DNA of 64,000 nucleotides, taken from positions 1,302,001 through 1,366,000 of the forward strand of contig NZ_JAOWPS010000001.1 in the NCBI RefSeq assembly GCF_025753795.1, given 5' to 3'. Position 1 is the first letter of the stretch, and each line of letters starts with the position of its first letter. Shown piece after piece: positions 8,244 to 18,189 of this stretch. The stretch is from Mesorhizobium sp. YC-39 (GTDB taxonomy: Bacteria; Pseudomonadota; Alphaproteobacteria; Rhizobiales; Rhizobiaceae). The notes under the pieces were generated by a model, which saw only the letters and a program-made list of their open reading frames with translations, ran no database searches and was not told where the DNA came from. Position numbers and translations under genes: made by a program.

Positions 8244-9668
8244 CTACCAGGCCGGCCGCTGGAGCATCTTGGTGATCACTGGAGGATCGTAGAGCAACGC
8301 CGAGAGATCGGAAAAGAGACTGTCGCGGTCGTTGAGCGAGAGCACTTTGTCGCGGATCGCCGCGGCGCGGCCCTGTCCAAGCACCGGCGTCGCGAATTCC
8401 ATGTACTTGGCCTCGATTTCCAGATCCGTCAGCGGCGCCTCCGGTCCGCCGCGCGCGTGGACATCACCTGAAACGAGCAAACGGCCGTCGGTCGTCGAGA
8501 TCACAACATCGGCCCAGCGGCCGGCCGGGAAGCGGGCGCTATGGCGTTCCGATTCCGAGACGGTGATGCGCTTCAGCATTTCGGCGACCGCACCGTCATC
8601 CAGTCCACTGCCGGAAATGTGCTCCAGCCCGATGCGGCCATGCATGATGAAGGTCGCGACGGCGAAGCGCAGGCTGTATTGGGCTTTCGATGTCGTGTCC
8701 GGCATGCCGTCGAACAGCGTGGCGGCGTAGTGAAAACTGTTGACCTGAACGTGCCTGATGTCGGCTGGCATCAGATGATGCGCCAGGCAGATCCCGCGCG
8801 TCGCGTCAATCGCTGCATGCGCCCAGCGGCAGATCGGGTACGGCTTCACATACTGGTGCAGTACCTGCCAGAAGGCGCCGAGATCCTGCCAATGCGGAGC
8901 GACTTGGGGCGCTTCGACGGTGATCGCCGGCGCGCCGGTGAAGCCGCGTTCTGCGAGCACTGCGGCCGACAGGCCCGTCAACGCACCGACGCCGGAGCCG
9001 TCATGCAGCATCGTTGGAGTGGCGATCTCGCGCATCATCTGGCTGCGCGGGCCATGATATTCGGCAATGCCGAGGGTCTCGCGCAATTGTCCGTCGTTGA
9101 ACCGCCGCAGGCGCGCCGCCACCGCGGCCACGCCGAGCGCATTCCATGCACCAGACGTATGATAGTCCGAGACCGTCGCATGCAGCGCGATGCCGGCACG
9201 GCCGGCAATTTCGTAGCCGACCACCAGAGATGCCAGCGCCTCCGGCCCCTCGAGATCGGGGCGCGCTTCCGCAAGCGCCGCCAGCGCCGGTACGACAGCG
9301 ACTCCGATATGGCCCTTGGTCGGACTGTATCCGTCGTGGCCGTCCAGATTGTCGATCTGCGTCGCGGCTGCATAAGCGGCCCCGGCGATGCTGGCGCGGC
9401 GACCGTCGAAAAGCATGCGTGCCGAATGCAGCGGGTCGGTCGAGCCGTAGAGAAGCGCGGCGGTGTCGCGGGCAATCCGGCCTGCTTCCATCGGACCGGC
9501 CGCAATGGCAATTCCGAGCGTATCAAGCAGGAGATAGCGTGCCTGTTCCAGGACAGGTGCGGGGAATACGGCCGGCGGGCGCCGCAACACGAAATCGGCC
9601 AGGCGAATGGCAACGCTGGTACTCGTGTCAGGCCCTTCACGCCGATGCGACGGCACAGCCACTTGCAT
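8244..9668 (-). CDS. MmgE/PrpD family protein
   Basis: A 474-residue member of the 2-methylcitrate dehydratase/cis-aconitate decarboxylase/iminodisuccinate epimerase superfamily. Recognisable segments are DTLGIAIAAG, the DNLDGHDGYSPTKGHIGVAVVPALAALAE block (residues about 105-135) and EIATPTMLHDGSGVGALTG. It is the first gene of the sox operon and diverges from the LysR gene, so it is probably under that regulator. A role in dehydrating or isomerising a dicarboxylic intermediate is possible but cannot be assigned from sequence. Confidence 0.88.
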   Translation of the reverse strand: MQVAVPSHRREGPDTSTSVAIRLADFVLRRPPAVFPAPVLEQARYLLLDTLGIAIAAGPMEAGRIARDTAALLYGSTDPLHSARMLFDGRRASIAGAAYAAATQIDNLDGHDGYSPTKGHIGVAVVPALAALAEARPDLEGPEALASLVVGYEIAGRAGIALHATVSDYHTSGAWNALGVAAVAARLRRFNDGQLRETLGIAEYHGPRSQMMREIATPTMLHDGSGVGALTGLSAAVLAERGFTGAPAITVEAPQVAPHWQDLGAFWQVLHQYVKPYPICRWAHAAIDATRGICLAHHLMPADIRHVQVNSFHYAATLFDGMPDTTSKAQYSLRFAVATFIMHGRIGLEHISGSGLDDGAVAEMLKRITVSESERHSARFPAGRWADVVISTTDGRLLVSGDVHARGGPEAPLTDLEIEAKYMEFATPVLGQGRAAAIRDKVLSLNDRDSLFSDLSALLYDPPVITKMLQRPAW

Positions 9669-9728
9669 TACTCCCCTCTGCAGTCACAACATCAATAAAT
9701 TGGGTCCATCGAGCTTTCACGTGATTAG

Positions 9729-9747
9729 TTTGGCGGCTTTGGCCAAA
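9729..9747. promoter_or_regulatory. Candidate LysR-type operator in divergent promoter region
   Basis: The 165-base gap between the MmgE/PrpD and LysR genes contains TTTGGC-N7-GCCAAA, an interrupted dyad of the T-N11-A class used by LysR regulators. It sits about 90 bases upstream of the regulator start and 60 upstream of the sox operon start, where an activator/autorepressor site is expected. This is based on pattern and position only. Confidence 0.4.
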
Positions 9748-9833
9748 AATATCTATGTCTTGACGCTTTCTCGCAATTGAACGGCTGCCTGCCCGTGCGA
9801 TAGCGTGTCCCATGCGTGTTGCAGGAGTTTGCG

Positions 9834-10721
9834 ATGAAGCCGCCGCCCCCTTTGAACTATATCAGGTCCTTTGAGAGTTCGGCCCGTCATCTCAGCTTCA
9901 CCCTGGCTGCCAAGGAACTTGGCTATACGCAGGCTGCGGTCAGCACACATGTTCGCTCGCTCGAGCACTATATCGGCCGGCAGTTGTTCATCCGCTATCC
10001 GCGCAGCCTCAAGCTCACCGAAATGGGCGAGGCGTTCCTGCCGACGTTGCGTCAGGCACTCGACCAGATCGACCAGGCGACGGAGGCGATCGTGACCTCG
10101 TCGCGCAATCGCACGGTGGTCGTCTCCTGCCCGATGAGCCTGGCGGAAAACTGGCTGGCCGGTTGCATGGCGGTCTTTCGAAAGAAGCACCCCGAAATCG
10201 AGATCGTGCTCCATGGCACGATCTGGGAGGATCTCACCGAGCAGATCGCCGACATAACGATTTCCACACGGCGTTTCGACGACCGCCCGCCCGCCGGCGT
10301 CCCGCTCTGGAACGATGAACTGGTTTTGCTGTGCGCCCCAGCATTGCTGGATGGAGAGAATGCCTTGAAGGCACCTGAGGATATTCTCAAGGTGGACTGG
10401 ATCTTCGTGCATGGCCGCCAGGAATACTGGCAGGTTGTCACCTCAGCGCTTGGCGTCGATATGACGGATTACGACAAGGGTCTGACAACCAACGCGTCCA
10501 ACATCGCGCTCGAACTGGCCGCCATGGGGGCAGGGCTCGTCGCGACCCAGCGTTCGCTTGCCCATGCGTATCTGCGACGAGGGCTGCTCGTCGAACCCTT
10601 CGCGATCCGACCCGCGAGTCCCTGGAATTACTATCTTACCGAGAACCAGCTTTCGAAGGGAAACATCGCGCGCACGGTGCGGGAATGGATTCTTCTGCGG
10701 GCACAGGAAGACAGCGCCTAA
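9834..10721 (+). CDS. LysR-family transcriptional regulator, GcvA-like
   Basis: A 295-residue regulator with the N-terminal winged helix-turn-helix (LNYIRSFESSARHLSFTLAAKELGYTQAAVSTHVRSLE) and a periplasmic-binding-like effector domain. The wording around the HTH is typical of the GcvA branch, which often controls amine and amino-acid catabolism. The ATG at 9834 was chosen because CAGGAG lies 7 bases upstream; a GTG six codons earlier has no ribosome site. It is divergent from the sox operon and upstream of the solute-binding protein and DMGDH-like genes, so it may control both sides. Confidence 0.92.
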   Translation: MKPPPPLNYIRSFESSARHLSFTLAAKELGYTQAAVSTHVRSLEHYIGRQLFIRYPRSLKLTEMGEAFLPTLRQALDQIDQATEAIVTSSRNRTVVVSCPMSLAENWLAGCMAVFRKKHPEIEIVLHGTIWEDLTEQIADITISTRRFDDRPPAGVPLWNDELVLLCAPALLDGENALKAPEDILKVDWIFVHGRQEYWQVVTSALGVDMTDYDKGLTTNASNIALELAAMGAGLVATQRSLAHAYLRRGLLVEPFAIRPASPWNYYLTENQLSKGNIARTVREWILLRAQEDSA

Positions 10722-10911
10722 AGCTGTTTCGCAGCTGGGGACTTTCCAAACTCAAAATTTGACAGGTCAATGGCATCGTTTTTTTAGGCCTCAGAAGCCG
10801 GGATTCCGCGGTTTGCCCGGGCTCAAGCCCTTCCGGGATTTTTGCATCGCCTCTAACATCTTCCACGCAAGGGGAATGTAACGGGCGGAAAGCCCAAACC
10901 GGAGAATCACA

Positions 10912-12567
10912 ATGACGATTTTCAAGAGCAACGGTGACCGCGTCCCGGCCGTCATCGAAAGCTACGCAGACGAAGTCAGGAAGGGCGGCATGGATCGCCG
11001 CGAGTTTCTTGCCATGGCGAGCGCGATGGGCGCCTCCACGGCGTTCGCCTATTCAATGATCGGCTCGTCGCCGGCGCAGGCCGCCGCCCTGGAGCCGGGC
11101 AAGAAGGGCGGCATCCTGAAGATGCAGATGATCATCAAGGAAATGAAGGATCCGCGCTCCTGGGACTGGTCCGAGATCGCCAATGTCATGCGCCAGTGCA
11201 ACGACTACATGATCCGCTATACCACCGACTTCACCTTCGAGGGCCATCTGGTCGAAAGCTGGGAGGTGAGCGACGACGCTATCGAATATACACTGCATCT
11301 GCGCAAGGGCGTGAAGTGGTCGAATGGCGACGACTTCAACGCCGACGACATCGTCCACAATATCGAGCGCTGGTGCGACAAGGCGGCCGAAGGCAATTCG
11401 ATGGCCGGTCGCATGAACTCCCTCATCGATCCCGCCACCAAGAAGGCGGCGGCCGGTGCCATCACCAAGGTCGACGACCACACAGTGAAACTGAAATGCC
11501 AACAGTCCGACGTCACCATCATTCCAGGCTTTGCCGACTATCCGGCGATCATCGTCCATCGCGACTTCGACAAGAACGGCGCCGATATGCTCAAGACGCC
11601 CGGCACCGGTCCCTATGAGCTGATCTCGTACAAGGTCGGCGAGTCGGCCTCGGTGCGGCGGCGCAAGGACTTCACCTGGTTCGGCGGCGACCCCTATCTC
11701 GATGGCGTCGACTGGACCGACTACGGATCGGACGCGTCCAACCCCGCCATCGCCAGCGCCTTCGAGGCCGGTGAGATCGATTGCAACTACCAGACGGTCG
11801 GCGGCACGGTCGACCTCTATGACAGCATGGGACTGGTCAAGGAGCCGGTCGTCACGGCCGGAACCATCGTGCTGCGCACCAACGTGACCAACAAGCCGTA
11901 TGACGACAAACGCGTGCGCAACGCCATGCAGCTCGCGGTCGACAATGAGACGGTGCTGAAGCTCGGCTACAGCGGCCTCGGACAGGTCGCGGAAAACCAC
12001 CATGTCTGCCCGATCCATCCGGAATATTATGAGCTGCCGAAAGTGCCGCGCGACATTGCCAAGGCCAAGGCGCTGATGACCGAGGCCGGTCAGATGGATC
12101 ACGAGTTCGAGCTGATCTCCTACGATGCGGACTATGTGAAGGACCCCGCCGACGTCGTTGCCGCGCAGATGCGCGAGGCTGGTGTCAAGGTCAAGCGGAC
12201 CATCATTCCGGGCTCGTCGTTCTGGAACGACTGGACGAAATACCCGTGGTCGACCACCGATTGGGGCATGCGGCCGCTGGGCGTCCAGGTGCTGGCGATC
12301 GCCTATCGCAGCGGCGAGGCCTGGAACGAGTCGGGCTACGCCAACCCGGAATTCGACAAGAAGCTCAACGCGGCGCTGGCCATGCCGGATGTCGACAAGC
12401 GCAAGGAACTGATGAAGGACGTCGAGTTCATCCTACAGGACTCCGGCATCCTCATCCAGGCGTTCTGGCGTTCGCTCTACCGGCACCACGCCCCCTATGT
12501 GAAGAACCTCGGCATGCATCAGACATTCGAACTGCAGCTGGACAAGGTCTGGCTCGACAAGGCCTAG
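10912..12567 (+). CDS. ABC transporter solute-binding protein, family 5 (peptide/opine type)
   Basis: A 551-residue SBP_bac_5 protein: [27 protein letters not shown] and [15 protein letters not shown] are standard for this family, and IYRKLF-type endings are absent as expected. The first 60 residues hold a twin-arginine-like leader ([16 protein letters not shown], cleavage near AQAAALEP), preceded by 26 extra residues. Family 5 proteins bind peptides, opines or amines in the periplasm. No permease or ATPase gene follows, so it must share a transporter encoded elsewhere. Expression next to the DMGDH-like gene suggests an N-methylated ligand. Confidence 0.9.
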   Translation: MTIFKSNGDRVPAVIESYADEVRKGGMDRREFLAMASAMGASTAFAYSMIGSSPAQAAALEPGKKGGILKMQMIIKEMKDPRSWDWSEIANVMRQCNDYMIRYTTDFTFEGHLVESWEVSDDAIEYTLHLRKGVKWSNGDDFNADDIVHNIERWCDKAAEGNSMAGRMNSLIDPATKKAAAGAITKVDDHTVKLKCQQSDVTIIPGFADYPAIIVHRDFDKNGADMLKTPGTGPYELISYKVGESASVRRRKDFTWFGGDPYLDGVDWTDYGSDASNPAIASAFEAGEIDCNYQTVGGTVDLYDSMGLVKEPVVTAGTIVLRTNVTNKPYDDKRVRNAMQLAVDNETVLKLGYSGLGQVAENHHVCPIHPEYYELPKVPRDIAKAKALMTEAGQMDHEFELISYDADYVKDPADVVAAQMREAGVKVKRTIIPGSSFWNDWTKYPWSTTDWGMRPLGVQVLAIAYRSGEAWNESGYANPEFDKKLNAALAMPDVDKRKELMKDVEFILQDSGILIQAFWRSLYRHHAPYVKNLGMHQTFELQLDKVWLDKA

Positions 12568-12591
12568 GCCGGGCCGGACACAGCAAATATC

Positions 12592-12616
12592 TCAGGGGCG
12601 CATGTTGCGCCCCTGA
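12592..12616 (+). terminator. Stem-loop after the solute-binding protein gene
   Basis: An 11-bp perfect stem (TCAGGGGCGCA / TGCGCCCCTGA) with a three-base loop lies 25 bases past the stop. There is no U-run after it, so it may act more as an mRNA 3'-end stabiliser or attenuator, allowing more binding protein than flavoprotein to be made. Confidence 0.6.
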
Positions 12617-12693
12617 ACTCGCCGGGCGACTGCGATTGACCCCGTCAGCTAAATCAAACGCCAAGATAAAAGTCGCCGAACAAGGGAAGAAAC

Positions 12694-15114
12694 ATGCGTA
12701 CCCATGCACAAGCCGTCGTCATCGGCGGTGGTCTGATCGGCTGCTCGATCCTTTATCACCTTGCCAAGTTCGGCTGGACGGATGTCGTTCTCTTGGAGCG
12801 CAGCGAATTGACCTCCGGCTCCACCTGGCATGCGGCAGCCAACATCCACGGCCTGCATGATTCCACCAACATCAGCCGCCTGCAGCATTACACCATGGCG
12901 CTCTATAAGGAACTGGAAAGCGAGACCGGGCAGGGCTGCGGTATCTTCCAGCCCGGCTCCCTCTACCTCGCCCAAACCGAAGCGCGCGAGCATCAGCTGA
13001 GGCTCCAGGAAGCCAAGGCGCGGCGCTACAAGATGAATTTCTACGAAGTCGCGCGTGACGAGGCGGAGCGCCTGCACCCGCTGGTCGACTTCGACGGCAT
13101 ACGCTGCATCATGTACGAGCCGGAAGGCGGCAATGTCGATCCGTCCGGCGTCACCGCCGCCTACGCCGCCGGCGCGCGCCAGCGCGGCGCCGAGATCCAT
13201 CGCTTCACGCCAGTCACCGCCACCGAAGCGCAACCCGACGGCAGCTGGATCGTACGCACGCCGAAGGGCGACATCCAAACGCAATGGGTGGTCAATGCCG
13301 CCGGCCTGTGGGGCAGGGAGGTCGCTGCGATGGCTGGCCTGCAACTGCCGCTGATCCCGACCGAGCACCAGTATTTCGTTACCGAGACCATCCCGGAAAT
13401 CGCCGCCATGGGCCGCCGCTTGCCCTCGGTCGCCGATCGCGACGGCGAGTACTATCTGCGCCAGGAAGGGCTGGGGCTGCTCATCGGCGCCTACGAGCGC
13501 AAGATGAAGTTCTGGGCCGAGGACGGCACGCCGCTGGACTTCGGCCATGAACTGTTTCCTGACGATCTCGACCGTATCGAAGAGAACATGCTGCGCGCGA
13601 TCGCGCGCGTCCCGGCGGTCGGCACTGCCGGCGTCAAAAAGGTGATCAACGGACCGATGATCTGGTCGCCGGACAGCGCGGTCCTGTTCGGGCCGGTGCC
13701 CGAACTCAGCAATTATTTCTGCTGCAACGGCATCATTCCCGGCTTCTCGCAGTCGGGCGGGATGGGCAAGCTGGCAGCCGAGTGGATGATCGAGGGCGAG
13801 CCTTCGCTCGACATGTTCGCTTGGGACATGGCGCGCTTCGGTCACTGGGCCGGGAAGGCCTTCACCAAGGCCCGCGTCGAGGATCAGTACAGCCATCGCT
13901 TCAAGATCCATTTCCCCAACGAGGAACGCACCGCTGGACGGCCCGTGCGGATCCGGCCTGCCTACGACAGACAAAAGGCGATGAACGCTGTTTTCGGCCT
14001 CAATTTCGGCTGGGAGCACCCGCTGTGGTTCGCCGCCGAGGGCGAGCCGCGCGAGGAGACGATCGGCTTCACCCGGCAGAACTGGTGGGGACCGGTGGGC
14101 CGCGAGGCGCGCATGCTGCGCGAACGCGCCGGCATCATCGACATCTCCAATTTCGCCAAATACGAGGTCAAGGGCACTGGTGCCGAGGCCTGGCTCAATG
14201 CGCTGTTCGCCAACCGCATGCCGACAAGGATCGGCCGCTCCTGCCTCACGCCGCTGATCGGCAAGCGCGGCGGCATTGCCGGCGACTTCACCGTGACCAG
14301 GCTCGCCGACGACGAATTCATGGTCATCGGCTCCGGCATGGCAGAACGCTTCCACCAAAGGTTCTTCAAGGCCGTCCCGTTGCCGGAGGGCACGACCTTC
14401 CGCTCGCGCACCGAGGACCTTTGCGGCTTCAACGTGGCGGGACCGAGTTCGCGCGACCTGCTGCTGCGCCTGACCAATGAGGATCTGTCAAACGAGGCAT
14501 TCCCCTTCATGCGGTCGCGCCGGATCACCGTTGCCGGCATCGATGTGGTGGCGCTCAGGGTGTCCTTCACCGGCGACCTTGGCTGGGAACTGCATTGCAA
14601 GGCCGCCGACCAGGTCGAGCTTTACGACGCGCTGCTCAAGGCCGGCGACGAGGTCGGCGCCGGACCGGTTGGATCGCGCGCGCTGATGTCGCTTCGCGTC
14701 GAAAAAGGCTATGGCAGCTGGAGCCGCGAATACTCGCCCGAATATTGGCCGCAGGAGGTCAAATTCGATCGCCTTGTCAAAATGGACAAGGGCGCGTTCC
14801 TCAACCGCGATGCCTATGCCGCCATTGCCGAAAAGCCGGCACGCGACGAACTGATCATGCTGGCGATCGACGCCAGAGATGCCGACGCGACCGGCGGCGA
14901 ACCGATTTTCCTCGCCGACGGCACGCCGATCGGCCAGGTGTCTTCGGGCGCCTACGGCTATTTCGTCGAGCAGTCCCTGGCGCTCGGCTATGTCAAGGCA
15001 GGCTCGGCCAGGGCCGGCGACAAGGTCTCGGTCGCCATACTGGGAAAGCCGCATGAGGCGATCCTCCTGCCGCATCCGCCATTCGATCCCGAAGGCAAGC
15101 GGCTGCGCTCGTAG
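12694..15114 (+). CDS. Dimethylglycine dehydrogenase-like FAD/folate enzyme
   Basis: An 806-residue fusion of a DAO-type FAD domain (GGGLIG at residues 11-16) and a C-terminal GcvT folate-binding domain (from about 430: FGWEHPLWF, REAGIIDISNFAKYEV-like region, then FTGDLGWELH and LRVEKGYGSW). SGSTWHAA (residues 41-48) contains the His that carries FAD covalently in dimethylglycine dehydrogenase/oxidase. The length matches that family. It would remove an N-methyl group from dimethylglycine or a related tertiary amine, giving methylene-tetrahydrofolate. Together with the separate Sox complex this suggests successive demethylations. Confidence 0.9.
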   Translation: MRTHAQAVVIGGGLIGCSILYHLAKFGWTDVVLLERSELTSGSTWHAAANIHGLHDSTNISRLQHYTMALYKELESETGQGCGIFQPGSLYLAQTEAREHQLRLQEAKARRYKMNFYEVARDEAERLHPLVDFDGIRCIMYEPEGGNVDPSGVTAAYAAGARQRGAEIHRFTPVTATEAQPDGSWIVRTPKGDIQTQWVVNAAGLWGREVAAMAGLQLPLIPTEHQYFVTETIPEIAAMGRRLPSVADRDGEYYLRQEGLGLLIGAYERKMKFWAEDGTPLDFGHELFPDDLDRIEENMLRAIARVPAVGTAGVKKVINGPMIWSPDSAVLFGPVPELSNYFCCNGIIPGFSQSGGMGKLAAEWMIEGEPSLDMFAWDMARFGHWAGKAFTKARVEDQYSHRFKIHFPNEERTAGRPVRIRPAYDRQKAMNAVFGLNFGWEHPLWFAAEGEPREETIGFTRQNWWGPVGREARMLRERAGIIDISNFAKYEVKGTGAEAWLNALFANRMPTRIGRSCLTPLIGKRGGIAGDFTVTRLADDEFMVIGSGMAERFHQRFFKAVPLPEGTTFRSRTEDLCGFNVAGPSSRDLLLRLTNEDLSNEAFPFMRSRRITVAGIDVVALRVSFTGDLGWELHCKAADQVELYDALLKAGDEVGAGPVGSRALMSLRVEKGYGSWSREYSPEYWPQEVKFDRLVKMDKGAFLNRDAYAAIAEKPARDELIMLAIDARDADATGGEPIFLADGTPIGQVSSGAYGYFVEQSLALGYVKAGSARAGDKVSVAILGKPHEAILLPHPPFDPEGKRLRS

Positions 15115-15230
15115 AAGCTAGGCCATCCGTTCGCCCGGTGAATCAACTGACGAAAACCGTTAGCCGGCCGGAAACGCCGGCGAGGCTGGAGAAGGAAGAT
15201 TTCGACCGCCTGCCAACAAAGGGGAATCGC

Positions 15231-16133
15231 ATGATCAAACGGCATCTGCTGGGCACCATGTTTGCCCTGGCCCTCACATCCTCCGCGCATGCGGGAGACG
15301 TCAAGGTCATCAATGAAGACGCGTGGTTCGCCGAAGGTCCGATCTGGTATCAGGGCAAGCTCTTCTACGTCGAATATGGCCGCGGAACGGTGACCGTGTG
15401 GGACGGCAAGAAGAACGAAATCTTCTGGAAGATGGACGGTTGTGGCCCTTCAGCGGTGTTGCCGACGACCACTGGCGAGTTTCTTGTCACTTGCTACGAC
15501 AGCAACTCGATCGGCCGCATCTCCGCCGACGGCAAGACGCTGCCAGCCTACGACAAGGACACGGACGGCAATCCGTTCAGCGGACCGAATGATTTTGCAC
15601 CCGACAGGGATGGCGGCATTTATTTCACCGGGTCCGGCAAGGGCGGACCGCTAATCGATGCCTCGGCCTACTATATCGGCAAGGACGGCAGCGTGAGGAA
15701 GGTTGCCGGCGACCTGCACAATGCCAATGGTCTGGTCATGTCGAACGACGGGAAAGACCTGTACCTGGTCGAGACCGAGGATAACAGGATCATCGAGTTC
15801 GACGTCCAGTCCGACCACAGCCTGACCAACCGCCGTGTCTTCCTGCGCCTCGACGATCTGTTCCCGAACCAGCCGCATATCTGGCCTGACGGCATCAAGA
15901 TGGACAAGGCCGGCGAGATGTATATCGGTCAGAGCCCGCGCTCGCTCGACGCGCCAGGCAAGATCATCGTCGTCGACAAGAACGCGAAGCTGCTTCGCAC
16001 GCTTTCGGTGCCGTCACCATCCATGCCGAACTTCGCCTTTGGACCGGATGAGAAGGTGCTCTACGTGATGGCGCTCGACCAGATCGATGCAGCTCCGTGG
16101 CACGGCAAGGTTTACGAGGTTCCGAACAAGTAA
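15231..16133 (+). CDS. Periplasmic SMP-30/gluconolactonase-like protein
   Basis: A 300-residue beta-propeller protein with a clear Sec signal peptide (MIKRHLLGTMFALALTSSAHA, cleavage before GD). Metal-site motifs of the SMP-30/lactonase family are present: AEGPIW (Glu35), GPNDFAPDRDGG and NANGLVMSNDGKDLY. The ATG at 15231 follows AAAGGGGAAT at suitable spacing and gives the signal peptide directly; the in-frame start at 15138 would place 31 polar residues ahead of it. Periplasmic members hydrolyse lactones or esters; the substrate here is unknown. Confidence 0.82.
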   Translation: MIKRHLLGTMFALALTSSAHAGDVKVINEDAWFAEGPIWYQGKLFYVEYGRGTVTVWDGKKNEIFWKMDGCGPSAVLPTTTGEFLVTCYDSNSIGRISADGKTLPAYDKDTDGNPFSGPNDFAPDRDGGIYFTGSGKGGPLIDASAYYIGKDGSVRKVAGDLHNANGLVMSNDGKDLYLVETEDNRIIEFDVQSDHSLTNRRVFLRLDDLFPNQPHIWPDGIKMDKAGEMYIGQSPRSLDAPGKIIVVDKNAKLLRTLSVPSPSMPNFAFGPDEKVLYVMALDQIDAAPWHGKVYEVPNK

Positions 16134-16168
16134 GGTGTTGCCGGCGGCCAAAGCGGTTGCACATCGTC

Positions 16169-17074
16169 TCAGCCGCCGAACCGATCCAGCCAGTGTTGGG
16201 CAAGGTCGGAGCGGCGGCAGATCCAGATGTCGGGATTGGCCCTGATCTTGTCGAGGAAGCGGGCGAGCCCGATCATCCGGCCCGGCCGGGCCGCCAGCCT
16301 GCAGTGCAGCGAGACGGTCATCATGCGAGGCGTGCGCCCGCCTTCGGCCAGCAGCCAGTCCACCCCATCGCTGACATATTCGAAGAACTGGCTGCCTGTC
16401 TCCAGACCGGAGCCGCGCGAGAACCGGCTGTCATTGTTGTCGAAGCTGTGCGGCACGACCAGATGCCGCTTGGCATCGACGTCGACAAAATAGGGCAGGT
16501 CGTCATTGTAGTCGTCGCAGTCGAACAGGAAACCGCCGTGCTCCACCACCAGCCGCCGCGTGTTGAGACTGGGTCGGCCGGTGTACCAGCCGAGTGGACG
16601 GATGCCGGTGATCCGTTGCACGGTGTCGACGGTCATCGCGATATGCTTCCGCTCCTCGGCCTCGCTTAGCGGCGCATAATCGATCCACCGCCAGCCATGG
16701 CAGACGATATCGCTGCCAAGCGCCGCGATTGCCTTGCCAGCCGCTGGATTGAGTTCCAGCGCTCGCCCGACGACGTAGAAGGTCGGAATGATGTTCTTTT
16801 CCCGGAACAGCGAGGCCAGCCGCCAGACGCCGACGCGTGAGCCGTATTCGTAGAGCGATTCCATGTTGCGGTTGCGCAGGCCCGGTACCGCTGGGGACAC
16901 GGCAAGGTCCGACAGGATCGCCTCGGAGACGCTGTCGCCCTCGCCGATGCTGTATTCGGCGCCTTCCTCATAGTTGACGACGATGTTGAGTGCCAGCTTG
17001 GCGCCGCCCGGCCACTCAGCGGCCGGAGGCTTGTCGCCATAGCCGATGAAATCACGGACGGGCAGGTACGGCAT
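16169..17074 (-). CDS. Polysaccharide deacetylase-family hydrolase, PuuE allantoinase type
   Basis: A 301-residue NodB-fold amidohydrolase. The opening RDFIGYGDKPPAAEWPGGAKLALNIVVNYEEGAE is the hallmark of the PuuE subgroup, metal-independent allantoinases and relatives. SDIVCHGWRW (His126) and VSLHCRLAARPGRM are conserved in it. No uricase, transthyretin-like or OHCU decarboxylase gene is near, so purine breakdown is not supported by context; cleavage of another cyclic amide or N-acyl amine is possible. It converges on the SMP-30 gene with a 35-base gap. Confidence 0.82.
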   Translation of the reverse strand: MPYLPVRDFIGYGDKPPAAEWPGGAKLALNIVVNYEEGAEYSIGEGDSVSEAILSDLAVSPAVPGLRNRNMESLYEYGSRVGVWRLASLFREKNIIPTFYVVGRALELNPAAGKAIAALGSDIVCHGWRWIDYAPLSEAEERKHIAMTVDTVQRITGIRPLGWYTGRPSLNTRRLVVEHGGFLFDCDDYNDDLPYFVDVDAKRHLVVPHSFDNNDSRFSRGSGLETGSQFFEYVSDGVDWLLAEGGRTPRMMTVSLHCRLAARPGRMIGLARFLDKIRANPDIWICRRSDLAQHWLDRFGG

Positions 17075-17121
17075 TCGCGAATCTCCTCAGGATGCAGTCG
17101 CAAAAAATGCGGTCGCCGGAT

Positions 17122-18189
17122 CTATTCGCCGCGCATGTCGATCAGTATGCGCAGCGCCTTGTCCATCATCTCTTGGGGACCGACCGTCGCGCGTAAACAG
17201 TCCGAGAGGCCGTAACCGCCCAAGCTGCGGACGATGATACCGGCGCCGCGCAAGGTCCTCTCGGCTGCCTCCGCGGCGGCTGTGCTGGAGAAGCCAATCA
17301 GCACGAAATTCGTTCGGCTTTCGGGAACACGGTAGCCGGCAGACCGCAGATCATGCGCAAACCGATCGCGAATTCCGGCCGTCTGGGCCACGGTTTCGCG
17401 CATATAGGCCTGGTCCTGCATGGCCGCCACGGCCATTGCGAGGCTTGGCGTCGTGACCTGGTTCGAATTCTGCATTTTGCGCACCTCGGCCGCGACCGAA
17501 GGCGGAAACAATCCCCAGCCGACGCGAGCGCCAGCTAGGCCATAGGCCTTGGAAAGCGTGCGCAACACGACGGTATCGCCACGCGCGACAAGCGCAAAGA
17601 CAGGTTGTGGATCCTGATCATCGAACTCGCCATATGCCTGGTCGATAACCAGCAGCACATCCCCCGGCAAGCCGGCGCGCAAGCGCTGCAGTTCAGCGTT
17701 CCGAATGACAGTGCCGGTCGGATTTCCGGGATTGCAGACGAAGACGATCCGCGTTGCCGGCGTGACGGTCGTCAGAATGTTGTCAACCGAAACGGCGAAA
17801 TCCCGTTCAGGGGCCTTAACATAGAGCGCATCGACACGCGCAACGGCGGAGGCCACGAAGTTATAAGCGTAAGAGGTGCCTAGCACCTCGTTACCCGATC
17901 CCGATAAGGCCGCGATGGTACAGCTTATTAGATCCATCGAACCGGCACCGCACAAGGTCAAATTCGGCTCGACACCATAGGCTTGCGCAATCGCTTCGCG
18001 TAATTCCGTCCAATCCGGGTCAGGATAGAGATGGCTGCGAGCCATCGCGTCTCTGCCGGCAGCAATCGCTCTAGGGCTGGGCGGAAAAGCGCTCTCGTTC
18101 TGTGCAAGGGTGGTCCGATCGTAGCCGCCGAAATTTGCCAAGGCAAAAGCGGACATTGCCTTCACATGGGCCGCTGCCTTCAGAGTCAT
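17122..18189 (-). CDS. HisC-like PLP aminotransferase (class I/II)
   Basis: A 355-residue fold-type I aminotransferase close to histidinol-phosphate aminotransferase. The PLP lysine is Lys214 in RTLSKAYGLAGARVGW; CNPGNPTGTVI (152-162) and VIDQAYGEF (181-189) supply other PLP contacts. No his genes surround it, so a catabolic role on an amino acid or amine is likely. The start has AAGGA upstream on the minus strand. It is 47 bases ahead of the PuuE-type gene and probably co-transcribed with it. Confidence 0.85.
   Translation of the reverse strand: MTLKAAAHVKAMSAFALANFGGYDRTTLAQNESAFPPSPRAIAAGRDAMARSHLYPDPDWTELREAIAQAYGVEPNLTLCGAGSMDLISCTIAALSGSGNEVLGTSYAYNFVASAVARVDALYVKAPERDFAVSVDNILTTVTPATRIVFVCNPGNPTGTVIRNAELQRLRAGLPGDVLLVIDQAYGEFDDQDPQPVFALVARGDTVVLRTLSKAYGLAGARVGWGLFPPSVAAEVRKMQNSNQVTTPSLAMAVAAMQDQAYMRETVAQTAGIRDRFAHDLRSAGYRVPESRTNFVLIGFSSTAAAEAAERTLRGAGIIVRSLGGYGLSDCLRATVGPQEMMDKALRILIDMRGE

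Noticed and set aside
12649..14358. A 569-codon minus-strand frame inside the DMGDH-like gene
   Set aside because: Long, but it lies entirely antisense to a well-supported flavoenzyme and has no recognisable domain.
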